Positions 9,295-17,763 of a stretch of DNA of 64,000 bases are shown here, piece by piece. Position numbers and translations under genes: made by a program. The DNA lies in contig JAWKNA010000006.1 in assembly GCA_041391925.1 (NCBI GenBank), forward strand, positions 186,001 to 250,000. The letters are read 5' to 3'. A model generated the notes under the pieces. It was not told where the DNA came from and did not search any database. It was given only the letters and a program-made list of their open reading frames with translations. The stretch comes from JBPOFM01 sp041391925. Lineage in GTDB: Bacteria > Bacteroidota > Bacteroidia > Flavobacteriales > Flavobacteriaceae. Each line of letters opens with the position of its first letter. The stretch's first letter is position 1.

Positions 9295-11175
9295 ATGATC
9301 AAAATTACACAACTTTCAAAAGTTATCGCTATCACTATTGCTCTATTTTTTGGAGCAATATCATATGCACAGATAGGTATTGGTACTACTGCACCATTAG
9401 GTGGTTCTATATTGGATATTACCAGCACCACCAAAGGGCTATTGGTACCTAGAATCAATATCACAAATTTGGCAACCATAGCTCCAGTAACAGGAGGTGC
9501 ACCTGACGGACTACTTGTTTGGAGCACCAATGCAACCAATTCTGGATACCATTATTGGAGTGTTGCGGCTTCTAGGTGGATACCATTATTACCTGCCACC
9601 GCCACTACAAATGACTGGGCGTTGATTGGCAATAATATTACTGCTGCAGGAGGTGGAAATACTACAACTATTGGAACCAACTTTGTGGGTACTACATCAA
9701 ATACAAATCTAAATTTTAGATCAAATAATACTTTAAGGATGCGCGTGCAAGCTAATGGCCAAATAACGGTAAATAATGGTGCGACAGCGGCAGCGGCAGG
9801 TGATCAATTGGCCGTATATGGTACCTATGCCGTAAATGGTTATACGACTTCTGCTACAGGTATTGGAGTTTACGGTCAAGCCACTAGTGGCATCGGAGTT
9901 GGAGGAGTAGCTACCTCAGGATCAGGGGTTGTTGGTCAAGCTACTACTGGATATGGTGTGGAAGGCTACAATGCTTCATCAGGAGATGCCGTACATGCAG
10001 AGCATGATGGCTCTGGAAACGCCGTGGATGCCGTTGCTTATGGCACAGGTGTAGGTGTGTATGCGGAAAACTATTTATGGACCGATTACGCTGTGCACGC
10101 CGTGGATGGCAGTAGGTCCGTATATGCGGATAATACTTTATTAGGTCTTGATGCCATTGTTGCAGATACCGATGATACAGTATCCAATAGTCTCTGGGCG
10201 CGTAACTTTGATGCACTAGGAACAGCAGTACTTGGAAGTTCAAACAATTTAAGTGTTTATTCTGGAACCACTGGATCAGGTTTAGCTGGGTCGGGAACTA
10301 AATTAGGAGTTTTTGGATATGCAGGCGCAGGCGCCAATATAGCTGCTAACTATGGGAACGCCGCAGGACAGTTTACGTTGGATTCTGATTCAAATCCTGG
10401 CACTAATGGTGCTAATAATGGTACTAGAGCCAGTGCCACATTAGCTGGTTTTGACAACGTGTCCCCAGATGGGGTTCAGGCTGCTGCCACCAGTTATTTT
10501 GGAGCATACTTCACTGGTGGAAGTTTAACAACCAATGGTGGTAACATCACAAGCTATGCCTATGCGGGCATGAAATATAATGCGGATGCCAATGGTCGTG
10601 CAGGCACCAATTATAAAATTATAGGAAATGGAACTAACTCTACGATTATTAGAGACAAAGAAAATGTGCCACGTATTCTATTCTCTCCTGAAGCTCCTGA
10701 AATTCTTTTTGAAGATTATGGCACCGGAAAATTGGTTAATGGTGTTGCAAATATCATCATTGATCCCATTTTACGAGATGCCATTTATGTAGATGACAAA
10801 CATCCTTTGAAAGTATTTATTCAATTGGAAGGTGATTGCAACGGTGTGTTTGTAACCAACAAATCCGCTAATGGATTTACAGTTAAAGAATTGGCAAATG
10901 GCAACTCAAATGTTTCTTTTTCTTATCATATCGTAGCCAATAGAGCTGATGATGTGGATGTTAATGGAGAGGTTTCCTCCAAACATGTAGGTCTAAGATT
11001 TCCTGTTGGACCTGGCCCTTTAAAAGAAAAAGAATTGTCCGTCAGAAAAGAAGGTGACAATAAAGTTGGTAAAGATTTTTCAATTAAAAAACGCCCCGAA
11101 AGAAAAGATAAAGTTAAAAAAGAGGAAGTAAAGGGCGATTCTGAAGAAAATAACCAATCATCTGAAACCAAATAA
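9295..11175 (+). CDS. Large exported repeat-rich surface protein
   Basis: Exported protein of 626 aa, function unknown. A signal peptide ends at SYAQ (about residue 25). After it comes the opening often seen in flavobacterial surface proteins (IGIGTTAPLGGSILDI; TTKGLLVPRI), then a long Gly/Ala/Thr/Val-rich region of short beta repeats (GIGVYGQATSGIGVGGVAT) as in parallel beta-helix or fibre proteins. A conserved module lies near 490-590 (LEGDCNGVFVTNKSANGF; VSFSYHIVANR). The last 40 residues are extremely charged (KKRPERKDKVKKEEVKGD) and are not a T9SS sorting domain. The next gene, a T9SS protein, starts 73 bp downstream. It could be an adhesin or filament; it shows no phage-module context. 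Confidence 0.8.
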   Translation: MIKITQLSKVIAITIALFFGAISYAQIGIGTTAPLGGSILDITSTTKGLLVPRINITNLATIAPVTGGAPDGLLVWSTNATNSGYHYWSVAASRWIPLLPATATTNDWALIGNNITAAGGGNTTTIGTNFVGTTSNTNLNFRSNNTLRMRVQANGQITVNNGATAAAAGDQLAVYGTYAVNGYTTSATGIGVYGQATSGIGVGGVATSGSGVVGQATTGYGVEGYNASSGDAVHAEHDGSGNAVDAVAYGTGVGVYAENYLWTDYAVHAVDGSRSVYADNTLLGLDAIVADTDDTVSNSLWARNFDALGTAVLGSSNNLSVYSGTTGSGLAGSGTKLGVFGYAGAGANIAANYGNAAGQFTLDSDSNPGTNGANNGTRASATLAGFDNVSPDGVQAAATSYFGAYFTGGSLTTNGGNITSYAYAGMKYNADANGRAGTNYKIIGNGTNSTIIRDKENVPRILFSPEAPEILFEDYGTGKLVNGVANIIIDPILRDAIYVDDKHPLKVFIQLEGDCNGVFVTNKSANGFTVKELANGNSNVSFSYHIVANRADDVDVNGEVSSKHVGLRFPVGPGPLKEKELSVRKEGDNKVGKDFSIKKRPERKDKVKKEEVKGDSEENNQSSETK

Positions 11176-11248
11176 TGTATTGAATAGTTAGTAAACAAAT
11201 TTGTTACCCTATATGGCAAATTACATCATTATTATAAATTGATTTAAA

Positions 11249-13132
11249 ATGAAAAAAACATTCTCGCTTTTAATGCTATTTACAGTGACAATGTCGTTTG
11301 CACAAACAGATTTGTATGTTACAAGTAACGCAACTACATACATATATGTTGACGGGACAGCATTTGCCGCCTCTGGAACAAATGTGCCTCTATATGTAAC
11401 CAACAACATCAATTTGGCTGGGTCTAACAGTTTTCTATATTTACGCAACGATGCACAGTTGCTGCAGGGCAATGCCAGCAGTGGTAACTCTGGCGTGGGT
11501 AGATTGAGTGTTTTCCAAACAAGTACGGCTAACACTTACACTTACAACTATTGGAGTTCTCCAGTAGGATTTGTATCGAATTCGGATAATTCGGCACCAC
11601 TAAACAATGCCATAAATAACAGTTTTAGATCGAATGCCAATATATATTATGAGACTGATCCATTGACTGCAAGTAGTAGTATTGCAACATACACTGGTGG
11701 ATATGATGGCTCTGCCACACCATTGACATCATTGGTAATTGCCGATTATTGGATATGGACCTATGATCCAGGTACTGCTTACAGTGAATGGGATCAAGTG
11801 TTATCGACCAATTTTGTAGCTCCAGGATATGGTTTTACGATGAAAGGTAACCCTAGCAGTAATCAAAAATATGATTTCAGAGGTAAGCCAAATAATGGCA
11901 CCATCACAGCCAGTCTCCTACCTGGAGAACAAACGTTGGTTGGTAATCCTTATCCTTCCGCATTGGATGCCCAGGCTTTCATCCACGATGCGCAGAACAG
12001 TGGATTGGCCGATGTTACGCCTGGCAGCCCTCCTGCCATTGGCATCACAGGGGATTTGTATTATTGGGAACAAGCACCTGGCGCGACTTCGCATGTCTTG
12101 AGAAACTATGTTGGAGGTTACGCAACTTATACTATTTCTGATGTTGGATCTGGTAGCGTAGAATCTTTTGTAAATGCCACCTTCCAAACTTACAATGATG
12201 ATGGCTCTGTCAACAATCCCAATGCAGGCATGGGAACCAAAGTTGCCAAACGTTACATTCCAATTGGACAAGGATTTATGGTAGAAGGCAAAACTGGGGC
12301 TACTACTGTATATTTTAAAAATTCTCACAGAACGTTTTACAAGCAATCGGGAGTTGATAGTTATTTCTTTAGAAACAATGCTGCAAATAATGAAAACGAA
12401 CCTGAAGAAACCCAATACAATGAATATGGTTATAATATAGTACCTTCAGATTTTAAACGTTTCAGAATCAATGTCGATTTTGACAATGAAGCCACTTATA
12501 CCAGACAATTGTTGATGAACTTTCATAATTCTGCCACTGATGGTTTTGATTATGGTTTAGAAGGTAAAAGTCCTGAAGGACCTGATTCTGATGCTTACTG
12601 GGTATTAAATAATGTCCCTTACAATATTCAGGCATTTAGCTTTGATGAAAGTTTGACAATACCTCTTGTTGTAAAAGTAACACAGCAACAACCCATACGT
12701 TTTAGAATCTTTGACATTCAAAACTTTGAGGACTCCCAACCTATCTATATTCATGATATGGAAACAAATCTTTATGTTGATTTGAGGAGTCAAAACTATG
12801 ATATCAATTTACCGATTGGAAATTATACCAATCGTTTTGAAATCACATTTACTGAAGAAACGTTGAGTGCTCCAGAAGTTACGGAAGCTGACTTTAAGAT
12901 TTTCCAAGACAATCCACAGGCACAATTGACCATTCTAAATCCAAAAGGATTGGATATTAAAACCGTCAAAATGTTTGATACTGCTGGAAAACAAATTTTT
13001 GATGCCCATAATTTGAGCACTGAGGCTGAATATCATTTTACGACCAAAACATTGAGTGAAGGTATTTATGTGGCTTCCATTACTTTGGCGGACAATCAAG
13101 TGATTTCTAAAAAAGTTATCGTCAAAAACTAA
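11249..13132 (+). CDS. Secreted protein with type A T9SS sorting domain
   Basis: Exported protein of 627 aa. A signal peptide ends at MSFAQ (about residue 19). The C-terminal 80 residues carry a type A sorting signal for the type IX secretion system: IFQDNPQAQLTILNPKGLDI, VKMFDTAGKQIFD and the closing LADNQVISKKVIVKN. Such proteins cross the outer membrane and are usually anchored to the cell surface. The body is beta-rich, with segments typical of large flavobacterial surface proteins (YNYWSSPVG; GYGFTMKGNPS; LVGNPYPSALDAQAFI), but has no recognised catalytic motif. T9SS core genes are not in this window. The preceding gene encodes another exported surface protein, so the pair may act together. 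Confidence 0.9.
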   Translation: MKKTFSLLMLFTVTMSFAQTDLYVTSNATTYIYVDGTAFAASGTNVPLYVTNNINLAGSNSFLYLRNDAQLLQGNASSGNSGVGRLSVFQTSTANTYTYNYWSSPVGFVSNSDNSAPLNNAINNSFRSNANIYYETDPLTASSSIATYTGGYDGSATPLTSLVIADYWIWTYDPGTAYSEWDQVLSTNFVAPGYGFTMKGNPSSNQKYDFRGKPNNGTITASLLPGEQTLVGNPYPSALDAQAFIHDAQNSGLADVTPGSPPAIGITGDLYYWEQAPGATSHVLRNYVGGYATYTISDVGSGSVESFVNATFQTYNDDGSVNNPNAGMGTKVAKRYIPIGQGFMVEGKTGATTVYFKNSHRTFYKQSGVDSYFFRNNAANNENEPEETQYNEYGYNIVPSDFKRFRINVDFDNEATYTRQLLMNFHNSATDGFDYGLEGKSPEGPDSDAYWVLNNVPYNIQAFSFDESLTIPLVVKVTQQQPIRFRIFDIQNFEDSQPIYIHDMETNLYVDLRSQNYDINLPIGNYTNRFEITFTEETLSAPEVTEADFKIFQDNPQAQLTILNPKGLDIKTVKMFDTAGKQIFDAHNLSTEAEYHFTTKTLSEGIYVASITLADNQVISKKVIVKN

Positions 13133-13163
13133 ACCTAAATCCTTTTTTGCTCACGGTATTTTT

Positions 13164-13171
13164 TAAATTTG
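13164..13171 (+). promoter_or_regulatory. Bacteroidota-type -7 element upstream of the DUF2752 gene
   Basis: TAAATTTG fits the TAnnTTTG consensus and ends 19 bp before the ATG at 13191. A TTTTTTG run lies upstream but at short spacing (14 bp), so the -33 assignment is uncertain. Confidence 0.45.
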
Positions 13172-13190
13172 TGGGTATAACTAATATTCT

Positions 13191-13475
13191 ATGTCTTCAC
13201 CAGAAGATTACATGTTACCCTGTCTAAACAAAAAACTATTTGGAGTGGAGTGTTTGGGCTGTGGTATTCAAAGGGCTACGGTTTTAATGTTTCAAGGAGA
13301 ATTTACGGCTGCATTTTTTATGTATCCAGCCATTTATTCTCTTTTTTTATTGGCGATTTTTCTTATCTTTAACCTATTCGTGAAATTCAAATATGATCAT
13401 ACCATTAAAATGGTTTTGATTGTTTTGAATGTCACCATTATCATTGTAAGCTATTTTATCAAAATGAAAATCTAA
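13191..13475 (+). CDS. DUF2752 membrane protein
   Basis: Membrane protein of 94 aa with the family signature of three cysteines near the N-terminus: CLNKKLFGVECLGCGIQRA, which is the DUF2752 hallmark (CPxC/CxxCG followed by a TR or QRA segment). Two membrane helices follow (AAFFMYPAIYSLFLLAIFLI and IKMVLIVLNVTIIIVSYFI). The molecular role of DUF2752 proteins is not known; the cysteines suggest metal or redox chemistry, which is inference. It starts with ATG 59 bp after the T9SS protein gene, and the CCC-motif membrane protein follows 11 bp after its stop, so the two small genes are very likely one operon. Confidence 0.85.
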   Translation: MSSPEDYMLPCLNKKLFGVECLGCGIQRATVLMFQGEFTAAFFMYPAIYSLFLLAIFLIFNLFVKFKYDHTIKMVLIVLNVTIIIVSYFIKMKI

Positions 13476-13486
13476 ACAACCAACAC

Positions 13487-13810
13487 ATGGAAAAACAGCA
13501 GTTACCTAACGCAACATTAATTTTAATTTTCGGAATTTTATCAATAGTAACGTGTTGTTGCTATGGTGTCATTGGTTTAATATTGGGTATTATTGCCATA
13601 GTAATGGCCAATAAAGCAACCGCTGTTTATGCAGCAAACCCTGAATTGTATACAGGATTTCAAAACGTGAAAACAGGAAAAATTTTGGCAATCATTGGAA
13701 TTGCATTGAATGCCATTTATTTGATTTACGTCATTTGGCTATTTTCTACCGTTGGATATGATGGTATTCAGGAAATGCAACAAGAGTGGATGCGAAACAT
13801 AGGACAATAA
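13487..13810 (+). CDS. CCC-motif membrane protein (DUF4190-like)
   Basis: Membrane protein of 107 aa with two pairs of hydrophobic segments: TLILIFGILSIVTCCCYGVI, then GLILGIIAIVMANK, and a C-terminal helix AIIGIALNAIYLIYVIWLF. Three consecutive cysteines in the first helix and the order helix-loop-helix-KxGKILAIIG match the flavobacterial CCC-motif family. Function unknown. It shares an operon with the DUF2752 gene and ends just before a strong bidirectional terminator. Confidence 0.85.
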   Translation: MEKQQLPNATLILIFGILSIVTCCCYGVIGLILGIIAIVMANKATAVYAANPELYTGFQNVKTGKILAIIGIALNAIYLIYVIWLFSTVGYDGIQEMQQEWMRNIGQ

Positions 13811-13824
13811 TCACAATTTGTATA

Positions 13825-13861
13825 TAAAAAAAGCTGCCAAAAAAATTGGCAGCTTTTTTTT
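13825..13861. terminator. Bidirectional intrinsic terminator between the CCC-motif gene and rocD
   Basis: Perfect 10-bp stem AAGCTGCCAA (13831-13840) with TTGGCAGCTT (13846-13855), five-base loop, an A-run before it and a T-run after it. It therefore works for both convergent genes: the plus-strand CCC-motif gene ending at 13810 and the minus-strand rocD ending at 13876. Confidence 0.92.
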
Positions 13862-13875
13862 ATTCAACTGTATTT

Positions 13876-15120
13876 TCAGTTCTCAAATTGTTTCAGCGTT
13901 TTGATAATGATGCTAACACAATCCATTAATTGTTCTCTGTTCATCACTAGTGGTGGTGCAAAACGAATAATGTTTCCGTGAGTTGGTTTTGCCAATAAGC
14001 CATTATCCCGAAGGGCCAAACAAATGTTCCAAGCGGTATCGCTTTCTTCGCTGTCATTAATGACAATAGCATTTAACAATCCTTTGCCTCTAACTAATTT
14101 TGCAATTGAACTAGTTGTAATGTATTTATCAAGTTCACTTCTGAATAATTGTCCGAGTTCTTCAGCGTTTTGAGCTAATTTTTCATCTTGTATGACTTCC
14201 AAAGCAGCCATAGCTACAGCGGCAGCAACAGGATTTCCACCAAAGGTACTACCATGGGTACCCGGTTGGATGACATTCATAATGCCGTCATCAGCCAATA
14301 CAGCACTTACAGGATAAGCGCCTCCACTTAAAGCTTTTCCAAGAATCAAGATATCTGGTTTTACATTTTCGTGGTCAACGGCCAATAACTTTCCTGTTCT
14401 TGCGATGCCAGTTTGTACTTCATCGGCAATAAATAATACATTATATTTTTCACATAACGCTTTTGCTTCCGCCAAATATCCTTCACTTGGAACGTATACT
14501 CCAGCTTCTCCTTGAATTGGTTCGACCAGAAACCCAGCAACATTCGGATTGTTCTTTAACGCAGATTCCAGTTCTGATAGATTATCATAATCAATCTTGA
14601 TGAATCCATCCGTAAAAGGTCCAAAATGCTTTCTTGCCACTGGGTCATTGGAAAATGAAATGATTGTGGTCGTGCGCCCATGAAAATTGTTTTTGCAAAC
14701 GATGATTTCGGCTTCTTTATTTTCGATACCTTTTACTTCATACGCCCATTTTCTACAGATTTTCAAAGCAGTTTCTACGGCTTCCGCTCCTGTATTCATA
14801 GGAAGAAGTTTATCAAAACCAAAATAGTTACAAGCAAATTTCTCATACTTACCAAGCATATCGTTATGAAATGCTCTGGATGTCAATGCTAAGGTCTTCG
14901 ATTGTTCAATCAATGCATTGACAATCTTAGGATGGCAATGCCCCTGGTTCACTGCGGAGTATGCTGAAAGAAAATCATAATATTGTTTGCCTTCCACATC
15001 CCAGACATACACACCTTCTCCTCTACTCAATACCACAGGTAGCGGATGGTAATTGTGTGCACCATACTTGTGTTCTAAGTCTATCGCCTGTTGCGATGCT
15101 AATTGGTCTAAAACAGCCAT
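13876..15120 (-). CDS. rocD: Ornithine--oxo-acid aminotransferase
   Basis: PLP enzyme (414 aa) that moves the delta-amino group of ornithine to 2-oxoglutarate, giving glutamate semialdehyde; it links arginine breakdown to proline and glutamate. Family signatures are plain: YGAHNYHPLPVVLSRGEGVY, AYSAVNQGHCHPKIV, PMNTGAEAVETALK, the cofactor Asp in FIADEVQTGIARTG, and the PLP lysine in LILGKALSGGAYPV near residue 260. Full length for the family. It stands alone, convergent to the CCC-motif gene. The 5' side is a 651-bp gene-free stretch that holds a palindrome and a 21-bp repeat array. Confidence 0.95.
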   Translation of the reverse strand: MAVLDQLASQQAIDLEHKYGAHNYHPLPVVLSRGEGVYVWDVEGKQYYDFLSAYSAVNQGHCHPKIVNALIEQSKTLALTSRAFHNDMLGKYEKFACNYFGFDKLLPMNTGAEAVETALKICRKWAYEVKGIENKEAEIIVCKNNFHGRTTTIISFSNDPVARKHFGPFTDGFIKIDYDNLSELESALKNNPNVAGFLVEPIQGEAGVYVPSEGYLAEAKALCEKYNVLFIADEVQTGIARTGKLLAVDHENVKPDILILGKALSGGAYPVSAVLADDGIMNVIQPGTHGSTFGGNPVAAAVAMAALEVIQDEKLAQNAEELGQLFRSELDKYITTSSIAKLVRGKGLLNAIVINDSEESDTAWNICLALRDNGLLAKPTHGNIIRFAPPLVMNREQLMDCVSIIIKTLKQFEN

Positions 15121-15181
15121 TTTAATTTTTATTTAATTAAAAAAATAACCATTCCTTCTGTACCTTTATTCTTTCGAAGAA

Positions 15182-15197
15182 CCCGACAGCTATCGGG
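15182..15197. repeat. Short palindrome in the rocD upstream region
   Basis: CCCGACAGCTATCGGG is a near-perfect palindrome (one mismatch in each arm). It lies about 60 bp upstream of rocD. Palindromes of this CCCGATAGCTATCGGG form are, as I recall, scattered between genes in many flavobacteria; only one copy was seen in this window. Role unknown: it could be an operator or merely a dispersed repeat. Confidence 0.6.
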
Positions 15198-15310
15198 ACG
15201 AAAAAGCAGCGTGGGAGAGAAATCATCCCTAGGACTCGCAAATTACTAAATATCTTGTGATTTTTTTTATATCCACATCTTATTTTTAATGTAGTTCATT
15301 AGATGTGATG

Positions 15311-15577
15311 ATGAAATGGTTATGAGTAATGTACCAATGGTTATTTGTAATGAACCATTAGTGAACTGTGATGTACCTTTTGTAAACTGTCATATACCAA
15401 AAGTAAACTGTCATGTACCAAAGGTTTTCTGTTATGCACCAAAAGTAAACTGTCATGTACCAAAGGTTTTCTGTCATGTACCAAAAGTAAACTGTCATGT
15501 ACCAAAGGTTTTCTGTCATGTACCAAAGGTTTTTTGTTATGTACCATTAGTAAACTGTCATGTACCAAAACGCTTTG
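15311..15577. repeat. Tandem array of 21-bp repeats (array 1)
   Basis: Eleven uninterrupted 21-bp units from 15329 to 15559 plus a degenerate unit at each end (15311-15328 and 15560-15577). On the plus strand each unit begins ATGTACC and has a variable middle that mostly alternates between AAAAGTAAACTGTC and AAAGGTTTTCTGTC. The outermost copies are the most diverged, so the array probably grew from its centre. Because 21 is divisible by three, both strands stay open and translate as heptapeptide repeats (VPKVNCH); this is taken as a by-product and not as a gene. The rest of the 15121-15771 gap holds only a palindrome and the rlmD promoter. Confidence 0.93.
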
Positions 15578-15759
15578 AAACCCTAGTAAAACCTCAAGAA
15601 CACCTCAAAAATGACTGCAAAAATATGCTGTTTTTAAATAGAAGAATTTCATCCATAAAATGACTTAAATTTTTATTGAAAAAGAATATAATTGTCATCA
15701 CCTAAAATCTACAATTATAAAAAAACGGACCGCTTTTAATACCTTTCATAAAAAGCAAC

Positions 15760-15767
15760 TATTTTTG
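15760..15767 (+). promoter_or_regulatory. Bacteroidota-type -7 element for rlmD
   Basis: TATTTTTG matches TAnnTTTG exactly and ends only 4 bp before the ATG of rlmD at 15772. Transcription from it would give an mRNA with almost no 5' leader. A good -33 TTTG was not seen at the usual spacing. Confidence 0.6.
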
Positions 15768-15771
15768 CGGC

Positions 15772-17181
15772 ATGAAACGAAAATCTGCCAAACAAGTTTT
15801 TGAAAAAATTGAAGTCCTAGATGCTGGCGCAAAAGGCAAAACCATCGCAAAAGCGCCTGATGGACGCGTCATCTTTTTAGATAATGCAGTTCCCGGTGAT
15901 GTGGTAGATATCCAAACATTCAAAAAACGAAAAGCCTATTTTGAAGGTAAAGCCGTAAAATTTCATACTTATTCTGATAAACGAACAAAGCCCAAATGCC
16001 AACACTTTGGAACATGTGGTGGCTGTAAATGGCAAGATATGGCATATGAACACCAACTTTATTATAAGCAGAAAGAAGTTGAAAATAATCTAAAACGTAT
16101 TGGGCATGTTCAACTTCCTGACACCACTCCTATTTTAGGTTCAGCAGAACAATACTTTTACCGAAATAAGATGGAGTTTTCGTTCAGTGATAGCCGCTGG
16201 TTGACACAAGAAGAAATTCAATCTGATAAAGAACTAGGCGATAAAAACGCCCTTGGATTTCACATTCCAGGCATGTGGGACAAAATCTTGGACATCAAAA
16301 AATGTTGGTTGCAAGAAGACCCGTCCAATGCCATTCGCAATTCGGTCAAACAATTTGCAATTGACAATGACTTGGGGTTTTTCAACACTCGTAACCAGTC
16401 TGGTTTTTTAAGAACCATGATGATTCGCACAGCTTCTACAGGTGATTTGATGGTGATGATACAATTCTTTAAGGAAGATAAATCCAATCGCAAATTGTTA
16501 TTAGATTTTCTTGCTGATACCTTTCCGCAGATTACTTCATTGCAATACGTCATCAACAGTAAAGCAAATGACACCATTTATGACCAAGAGGTCATCTGTT
16601 ATAAAGGAAAAGACCATATTATTGAAGAAATGGAAGGCTTAAAATTTAAAATCAATGCCAAGTCCTTTTATCAGACCAATTCTCAACAAGCCTATGAACT
16701 TTATAAAGTTACACGCGACTTCGCTAATTTAAAAGGCGATGAACTCGTGTATGATTTATACACCGGAACAGGTACCATTGCTCAATTTGTGGCAAAAAAA
16801 GCAAAAAAAGTAATTGGTGTAGAAGCCGTACCAGATGCCATAACCGCCGCTATAGAGAATGCACAATTAAACGGCATAGAAAACGTTGAATTCTATGTTG
16901 GCGATATGAAAAATGTTTTTAATGAGCAATTCATCAAACAACATGGCCATCCAGATGTCATTATTACCGATCCACCTCGCGATGGTATGCATAAAGATGT
17001 TGTTGAGCAAATTTTGAACATTGCACCAAAAAAGATTGTCTATGTAAGTTGTAATAGTGCCACGCAAGCTAGGGATTTACAATTAATGGACGCGATGTAT
17101 GAAATAATTAAATTACAACCGGTTGATATGTTTCCACAAACATACCATGTAGAAAATGTTGTACTTTTGGAAAGACGATAA
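15772..17181 (+). CDS. rlmD: 23S rRNA (uracil-C5)-methyltransferase, RlmD/RumA type
   Basis: SAM-dependent enzyme (469 aa) that methylates C5 of a uridine in 23S rRNA. Layout: TRAM RNA-binding domain about 10-65 (GKTIAKAPDGRVIFLDNAVP); Fe-S cysteines CQHFGTCGGC around 75-84; SAM-binding segment YDLYTGTGTIAQFVAKKA near 325; motif ITDPPRDGMH near 403; nucleophile cysteine in VSCNSATQARD near 427. All catalytic residues look intact. RlmD and RlmCD/TrmA-like members are hard to tell apart by eye, so the exact target uridine is not certain. It is followed directly by a DUF6452 and a DUF6048 gene, a trio I recall from other flavobacteria. Confidence 0.88.
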   Translation: MKRKSAKQVFEKIEVLDAGAKGKTIAKAPDGRVIFLDNAVPGDVVDIQTFKKRKAYFEGKAVKFHTYSDKRTKPKCQHFGTCGGCKWQDMAYEHQLYYKQKEVENNLKRIGHVQLPDTTPILGSAEQYFYRNKMEFSFSDSRWLTQEEIQSDKELGDKNALGFHIPGMWDKILDIKKCWLQEDPSNAIRNSVKQFAIDNDLGFFNTRNQSGFLRTMMIRTASTGDLMVMIQFFKEDKSNRKLLLDFLADTFPQITSLQYVINSKANDTIYDQEVICYKGKDHIIEEMEGLKFKINAKSFYQTNSQQAYELYKVTRDFANLKGDELVYDLYTGTGTIAQFVAKKAKKVIGVEAVPDAITAAIENAQLNGIENVEFYVGDMKNVFNEQFIKQHGHPDVIITDPPRDGMHKDVVEQILNIAPKKIVYVSCNSATQARDLQLMDAMYEIIKLQPVDMFPQTYHVENVVLLERR

Positions 17182-17196
17182 TTGTTATTCAATTGC

Positions 17197-17763
17197 ATGT
17201 TATATAATAAAAAAAGAACTTTGAACAATAAACTCCTAAATAAGCTATTGGTTTTTGGGTTCATTATCATGGCTACATCCAGTTGTGAACGTGACGACAT
17301 TTGCGCTGAAACCACACCCACCACACCTCATTTGATCATTCGTTTTTATGACATTAACAATCCCGAGGAGTTTAAGCAAGTTAGACAATTGTCCATAAGA
17401 GGGTTTGATGCAAATGATATGGAAATAGAACAAGAAATTCTCGCTCCAGTCAATACAGATTCAATCGTTTTGCCATTAAGGTTTGATGGAGAAGGCATAC
17501 CGACTACATCTAGGTTTATTTTAGAAAAGGATAGGGACTTTTTTTTAGATACAAATCCTGCAACGGTTTCGAATATTGATATGATAAAAGTGAACTATAC
17601 ACCAGAGTTTGTGTACGTTTCAAGAGCATGTGGCTACAAAAGCATTTTTACCAATACATCCATTACCATTGTATCGGATAGTGAAAACTGGATATTCAGC
17701 AGTGAAGTTATAAACACCACCATAGAAAATGAAAATCAAGCACACATCATCCTTCGCCATTAG
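17197..17763 (+). CDS. DUF6452 family lipoprotein
   Basis: Predicted lipoprotein of 188 aa, function unknown. The signal segment NKLLVFGFIIMATSSC ends in a lipobox cysteine, followed by the family-typical ERDDICAETTPTTPHLIIRF and FYDINNPEEFKQVRQLSI. The remainder is beta-rich, with a final conserved stretch ACGYKSIF. The start is uncertain: ATG 17197 is given, but TTG 17221 would give a tighter signal peptide, and a TTG at 17182 directly follows the rlmD stop. Its 3' end overlaps the next gene (DUF6048) by 35 bp in another frame, so the two are translationally linked. Confidence 0.82.
   Translation: MLYNKKRTLNNKLLNKLLVFGFIIMATSSCERDDICAETTPTTPHLIIRFYDINNPEEFKQVRQLSIRGFDANDMEIEQEILAPVNTDSIVLPLRFDGEGIPTTSRFILEKDRDFFLDTNPATVSNIDMIKVNYTPEFVYVSRACGYKSIFTNTSITIVSDSENWIFSSEVINTTIENENQAHIILRH

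Noticed and set aside
9295..11175. Phage tail fibre
   Set aside because: The repeat-rich body resembles fibre proteins, but there is a signal peptide and no other phage gene nearby.
15311..15577. CRISPR array
   Set aside because: Units are 21 bp with no unique spacers of 25-40 bp between constant repeats, and no cas genes are in the window. The same holds for the array at 48276.
15316..15663. Open frames on both strands across the 15.3-15.6 kb array (heptapeptide repeats VPKVNCH and, on the other strand, VHDSLLL)
   Set aside because: The frames are open only because the DNA unit is 21 bp; both strands are equally open, there is no start context and the flanks are not coding.
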